Position numbers and translations under genes: made by a program. Below are positions 25,922-29,926 of a DNA stretch of 29,926 nucleotides, piece by piece. Position 1 is the stretch's first letter. Each line of letters starts with the position of its first letter. Source of the DNA: Thalassiosira profunda (Eukaryota > Bacillariophyta > Thalassiosirophyceae > Thalassiosirales > Thalassiosiraceae); assembly GCA_036939355.1 (NCBI GenBank), contig JALLAP010000040.1, positions 1-29,926 of the forward strand. Direction: 5' to 3'. The notes beneath the pieces were generated by a model that saw nothing but the letters and a program-made list of their open reading frames with translations, was not told the origin of the DNA and did no database searches.

Positions 25922-27641
25922 ATGTCCGCCTCCGCACGCATCGCTACGAGCCGCCTCTTGCAGGGCACGCGTCGGCGGTGCCGTCCGCAAGGTCGCCCTC
26001 TTTCAACAGCAGCGGCAGCCGCCGCGGACGGCAGAGACAACAACACTGAGGATGTCGATGCATCGCCCATTTGCAAATGCCCCGACCCATCAACCTGCCC
26101 CGCCCCGTGCGCCGCCCTCCTCGACGTCGATCGCAACCACGTGCTTCATCCTTACACCTCCATGACCGATCCGCTGCCCACCTTTCCCGTCAAGAGCGCC
26201 AAGGGCGTGCACATCACGCTAAACGACGGACGCAAGTTGATCGACGGCATGTCGAGCTGGTGGGCCGCAGTGCACGGGTACCGAAACCCTGTTTTGGACG
26301 AAGCCATAAAGGAACAAATCGAGGAGAGCATGAGCCACGTCATGTTCGGGGGATTGACGCACAAGCCGGCGGTGGAGCTGGCGGGACGGCTGCTGCAAAT
26401 GGTCAACGACGATTGGCAATCGACGGATGCGTCCACCGATGACCCGATGGCGCAGTGGGATTTGGACAAGATGCGGAACGACTATCGGCTCACCAAGGTC
26501 TTCCTCAGCGATTCGGGCAGCATCTCCGTCGAGGTGGCCATGAAGATGGCCGTCCAGTACTGGTTCACCCTCGGACAAACCCAAAAGACCAAGTTCGTTT
26601 CACTCCGCAATGGGTACCACGGCGACACCTTCGGGGCGATGAGCGTCTGCGACCCCGTGAACGGGATGCATTCCATGTTCGCAGGCATTCTGGCGGAGCA
26701 GCTGTTCGTGCCCTCGCCTGCGGGGTCCAAGGCGTCGGATGCCGAGGAAACGCTGCAGCAGATGGAGGGCANAGCTGTTCGTGCCCTCGCCTGCGGGGTC
26801 CAAGGCGTCGGATGCCGAGGAAACGCTACAGCAGATGGAGGGCATGCTGCAGGAGCGCCATGAAGAGGTGGCGGCCGTGATCATGGAGCCGATCGTGCAG
26901 GGCGCGGGAGGGATGAAGTTCTTTCATCCCGTGGTGCTGAAGAGGGCGAGGGAGTTGTGCGACGAATACAATGTCTTGTTGATCTTCGACGAGATTGCCA
27001 CAGGATTTGGACGGACAGGGACGTTGTTCGCGGGATGGCAGTGCGAGGGGACGTACACTCCTTGGTCTTCGTTGCACGATACAAGCAATGAAAGCAAATG
27101 CACAAAAAGCAGCAGCGACTGCCCCGACTGCACTGGAATCGTCTACCCTGACATCCTCTGTCTTGGCAAAGCTCTGACGGGAGGCTACATGACGCTGGGA
27201 GCGACGCTGACGAATGACAGGCTTGCGCACGGCATCTCGGACACCGGTGGAGTCTTCATGCATGGGCCAACCTTCATGGCCAACCCACTGGCTTGCTCGG
27301 TGTCGCTGGCATCCCTCAATCTGCTAATGGCCTCGCCCTGGCAGGAACGGGTACGTGCGGTAAAAAAATCGTTGATCGAGCACCTGTCTCCTCTGGCGGA
27401 ATTGGAAGACGTCGTGAAAGAAGTGCGAGTGCTGGGCGCCATTGGAGTGTGCGAAATGCACGAGGGATTGGACAGAGACGGAATGGCGCGCGTGCAACGG
27501 CAGCTGGTGGACGAGGGAGTGTGGCTTCGTCCGTTTGGAAAGCTATTGTACACGATGCCGCCGTTCAATTGCGAGGAATTGGACGAGCGACACGTGAAGA
27601 AGATTGGCGATGCAATGTACACCGTTGCATCGAAGTTATAG
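25922..27641 (+). CDS. BIOA: BioA-type DAPA aminotransferase (biotin synthesis), mitochondrial
   Basis: ATG 25922 to TAG 27641; a 73-base assembly duplication at 26700-26844 breaks the frame, and collapsing it gives 548 residues. The enzyme is a PLP-dependent class III aminotransferase converting 7-keto-8-aminopelargonate to 7,8-diaminopelargonate with S-adenosylmethionine. Visible blocks are NHVLHPYTSM, DGMSSWWAAVHGY (substrate site), HVMFGGLTHKPAVEL, RNGYHGDTFGAMSV, FDEIATGFGRTG, the PLP lysine in ILCLGKALTGGYM (about Lys392 after collapse) and GPTFMANPLACSV. The basic N-terminus (MSASARIATSRLLQGTRRR) fits mitochondrial import. About 30 extra residues with four Cys lie between GWQCEGTYT and YPDILCLG; an unspliced intron (27053..27112 or 27115, a multiple of three) is possible. 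No BioD domain is fused. Confidence 0.9.
26700..26844. repeat. 72-bp direct duplication around a single N (assembly join)
   Basis: Copies 26700-26771 and 26773-26844 flank the N at 26772 and differ at one base (ACGCTGCAGC against ACGCTACAGC, a silent third-position change). Collapsing restores the BioA frame. Confidence 0.92.
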
Positions 27642-27670
27642 CAAACTCTATGTACATTATGTTCAATAGC

Positions 27671-29501
27671 TCACATTCGACGCCCTGAACGAACGGGGGT
27701 GAGCAACGGCTCCTCCAACTGAAGCCTACTCGAATGAGACTCGTTCTCATCTTCGTAGACAGGTGTATCCCACGTGAAATCATCCTCGCTCAATATGCCA
27801 GGGCGCCTTCTCTCCTTTCGTAGCCTCCACGGCAAAGGAGGGATGGCTCTCCAATTGAAGCCGTTTCCAAATCGATATGTTACGAGCCCCGATAAGATGA
27901 CCAACAGACCGGCGACGTCAGAGTCTTTCAAGGGCTGAGACCCCGGCATGAAGGGGAGGGCAAACGCCAAGTTGCCAATCGGCACCATGACGGTCGACGC
28001 CATGAACAGGACATTTGCCGAGCCAAACTTCAGAATGTACACAATCAGTATGTTGAAGCAGACGTTGACAACCAAAAAGACATTGACGTAGAGCGGCGCC
28101 TCGTGGCACTGATTGTCCGGATGGCATCCCGATGTGATGGTGCCACTTCCGAGATAGCATTTAATGCCGTCCCAAATGTTCTTTGGCAGCTCCTGCGGCG
28201 TGACGGGAGGGCTGGACGTCATCCCGGCAGGGACGCTCAGCGGAAATGAGAAGAAAAGCTGGAACAGGGCCACCCATCCATTCAAGAAAATCGGATCAAT
28301 GTTGCTCTGCGATCCGCTCAGTGCCATTTCTTTGTAGATGGAAGAGAGTGTCATCGGAATGCACGCCAGTATCGTGACGACCGACCAAATTAGAGTCGTG
28401 GTAGTCCCAGACGATGAAGGTTGTGCAGCATCCGCCGGCGCCCACCGACACACGTGGTCATCTACCGTTGCTGCGTCGGAAGTGTTGCTCTGCGCCAACG
28501 ACCGCAGTATCGTCTGGTCGCCCTCCTCCCTCCAAGATGGCACCGCCCAGCTTGCCCCCAAGCCCTTCGTGCGGTGGCTCAGGCATCCCTCCTCGGTCGC
28601 CTCCTCCCCGCACAGCGCGCAAAACTCGTCCTCGTCGTACGCTTCGCACACAAAGTCCGCCGCATGTCTCTGGGTGATCAATGGCTCCAATACCACCAAA
28701 ATGCCCAACACCACCACCGCGGCCCCCAGGTATTGATATTTGGCGTATCGCTCCGCTTTGATCTTTTTGGACAGCATCATGGAGATGGGGATGGCTGCCT
28801 GCGGGAGGAGAATGAGCAGCGAGCCAGGAAGATAGACTGCTGCAAATGTGAGGAGGATGCAGGTGATGCAGTCGAAGAGACCCATGATGACGAAGGGCTT
28901 TTTGCTCATGGTGGTAACCTCCGCAGGAATTGCGTTGTTCAGGAGGCCGAATCGGCTGACGGGCAGAATGTAGGCGAAGCACAGGGGCACGTAGACAAAG
29001 CTTTGGGGTGAAGATGAGAGGAGACGAAGATGTCATCAGTTTGCAAAAGCTATCCCGGAATCCTTTCAGGTTGGGTAAAATCTCATATCATGCTGATGCA
29101 AATTATGTGAATGCGCATGCCCTGATGACTCACTTTTGCAACAGGTTGAGCGAGTTGGGATAGCGATACATAGGTATCGCCTGCAGCTTCTGAAAGACCT
29201 TGTTTGCAGTTCCGACGACGACCATCAGAAGGAAGGTAATCAGAAGTTTGGTCTCCTCTTTGCTGGACGAATCGGCGCCGGCGCCAGCTCCATCCGTGTC
29301 ATCCTTGTCGTCGTGAGAGATGGACATGGCGCCCTCGCCGGCCTTGTGGTGCACAGCATGCTTCCCGATCGGGCTGTCATCGCCGAGCAGGGAGGTGCCG
29401 ATGCCACCGTCGTGCTCGACGACGATTGAGCGGCCGCCGGCGTCGGCGTCCGGGTGCTCCTCGAGCTCAAACTTGTCGGCCATGAGCGCCAGAAGACTCA
29501 T
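27671..29501 (-). CDS. CRT-like (chloroquine-resistance-transporter family) membrane transporter
   Basis: Exons 29501..29134 and 29000..27671 with a 133-nt GT-AG intron (GTGAGT donor, CAAAG acceptor) give 565 residues. The join reads YPNSLNLLQNFVYVPLCFAY, which matches the first helices of CRT-like proteins. The N-terminal 85 residues are acidic and cytosolic. About ten membrane helices of the drug/metabolite transporter superfamily follow: LPVSRFGLLNNAIPAEVTTM, SKKPFVIMGLFDCITCILLT, LLILLPQAAIPISMMLSKKI, then the second half with ASTVMVPIGNLAFALPFMPG. A long Cys-rich lumenal loop (CEAYDEDEFCALCGEEATEEGC) separates the halves, and GCHPDNQCHEAP is a second Cys loop. Relatives move amino acids, peptides or glutathione across vacuole or plastid membranes. 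The tail is acidic and cytosolic. The substrate is unknown. Confidence 0.88.
29001..29133 (-). other. Intron of CRT-like gene
   Basis: Donor GTGAGT (minus strand, from 29133) and acceptor CCCCAAAG (ending at 29001), 133 nt, phase 2. It restores the conserved NFVYVPLCFAY stretch. Confidence 0.85.
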
Positions 29502-29879
29502 AGTTGCGGGGTGAGGGTCATCGACGATGCTGGGAGTGGATTATGATCGGACATGAGGGCCACAAGCCGCCGCGGAACAAATATAAACGTCAGATTGAGG
29601 TGCTGGCCATTTGCAAAGTTCTGAGGGGTGGGGTAAATTTAGTTGTTATTTGGGAGAAGGTGAAGCACCTCTTTTATTGTATGTATTGACCTCTTGACAT
29701 CCAAATCGTCTTGATACCCTTTTTATCTAATTTCTACCCCTCGGCACTGAACGGCAGCACAAAAAGCACGAGCACGAGCTACCACGGTACCGCCCCCTCC
29801 CCCCCCCCGCAACCCCCAGTTCGAGCATCGATCACCCCCGAGCCCGCCCGTGGTAGTGCAGGGTTGGCCCGTTGGCACG
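29502..29879. promoter_or_regulatory. Divergent intergenic region upstream of CRT-like gene (-) and of a possible gene at the right edge (+)
   Basis: No gene is supported. A run of ten C lies at 29799-29808 with flanking C-rich sequence, and AGCACGAGCACGAGC is a small tandem repeat near 29765-29779. The stretch 29630-29730 is AT-rich. Confidence 0.4.
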
Positions 29880-29926
29880 ATGTCCACAAATCAGCCGCAG
29901 GCGTACTCCATCAAAACGATCCGCTA
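29880..29926 (+). CDS. Possible 5' end of a gene cut by the window edge
   Basis: ATG 29880 opens a frame of 15 residues (MSTNQPQAYSIKTIR) to the edge without a stop. The C-rich leader and the divergent position opposite the CRT-like gene fit the pattern of other starts here. Too short to name. Confidence 0.35.
   Translation, partial: MSTNQPQAYSIKTIR

Noticed and set aside
17832..26844. Biological tandem duplications at the three N positions
   Set aside because: Exactly 72 bases each time, one N between, each disrupting a frame that is restored when collapsed; this is an assembler signature.
1..29926. CRISPR array, tRNA or rRNA genes, bacterial operon
   Set aside because: No evenly spaced repeats, no cloverleaf I could fold by eye and no rRNA core sequence were seen; introns and targeting leaders show eukaryotic nuclear DNA.

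Overview
This window is nuclear DNA of a unicellular alga, most probably a centric diatom of the Thalassiosira type. The reasons are: short GT-AG introns (56 to 133 nt) in a GC-rich, gene-dense layout; two proteins whose N-termini read as a signal peptide followed by an ASAF-like motif, the diatom route into a plastid with four membranes; a sigma-70 factor encoded in a nuclear setting; and families that centric diatoms carry in large numbers (BspA-type and RNI-type leucine-rich repeats, pRiA4b ORF-3/MYND fusions). The genus is an inference; no marker RNA gene is present.

Layout. 1-566: 3' end of a cathepsin Z/X-like protease (+). 713-2625: LRR protein (-) with a broken or spliced 5' end. 3047-5374: type II membrane sulfotransferase-like protein with a Cys-rich tail (+). 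5404-7482: BspA-LRR/ankyrin-like protein (-). 7860-8174: small glycine-rich two-helix membrane protein, Mic10-like in architecture (+). 8337-9578: ATP12, F1-ATPase assembly factor (-). 9704-11611: glutathione synthetase, probably plastidial (+, one intron). 11708-12415: TPR co-chaperone (-). 12843-14405: acidic coiled-coil protein (+). 14538-15566: two-helix membrane protein of unknown function (-). 16020-17063: plastid-type LON N-terminal domain protein (+). 17534-19584: sigma-70 factor (+). 19611-21020: ERO1 (-). 21629-22947: pRiA4b ORF-3 fused to a MYND finger, with a frameshift (+). 23033-25235: ABCB-type half transporter (-, one intron). 25922-27641: BioA-type aminotransferase (+). 27671-29501: CRT-like transporter (-, one intron). 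29880-end: possible start of another gene (+).

Genes are mostly arranged in alternating strands, so promoters are shared divergently (for example ATP12/GSS, 125 bp apart) and 3' ends converge closely (sigma factor/ERO1, 26 bp apart). There is no operon and no dedicated pathway cluster. Several products are organelle housekeeping factors: ATP12 and BioA for mitochondria, sigma factor, LON-domain protein and GSS for the plastid, ERO1 for the ER.

The accessory content lies between genes: two TA-flanked inverted-repeat elements that look like Tc1/mariner-type MITEs (21153-21396 and 25329-25716), a small hairpin element (25743-25827), an interstitial telomere-like tract (7562-7604), and a recurring CCTACGTAGG palindrome. 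Three single Ns each sit between two 72-bp direct copies; these are assembly joins, not biology, and they break the apparent frames of the sigma factor and BioA genes. I did not find a clearly new multi-gene system here.
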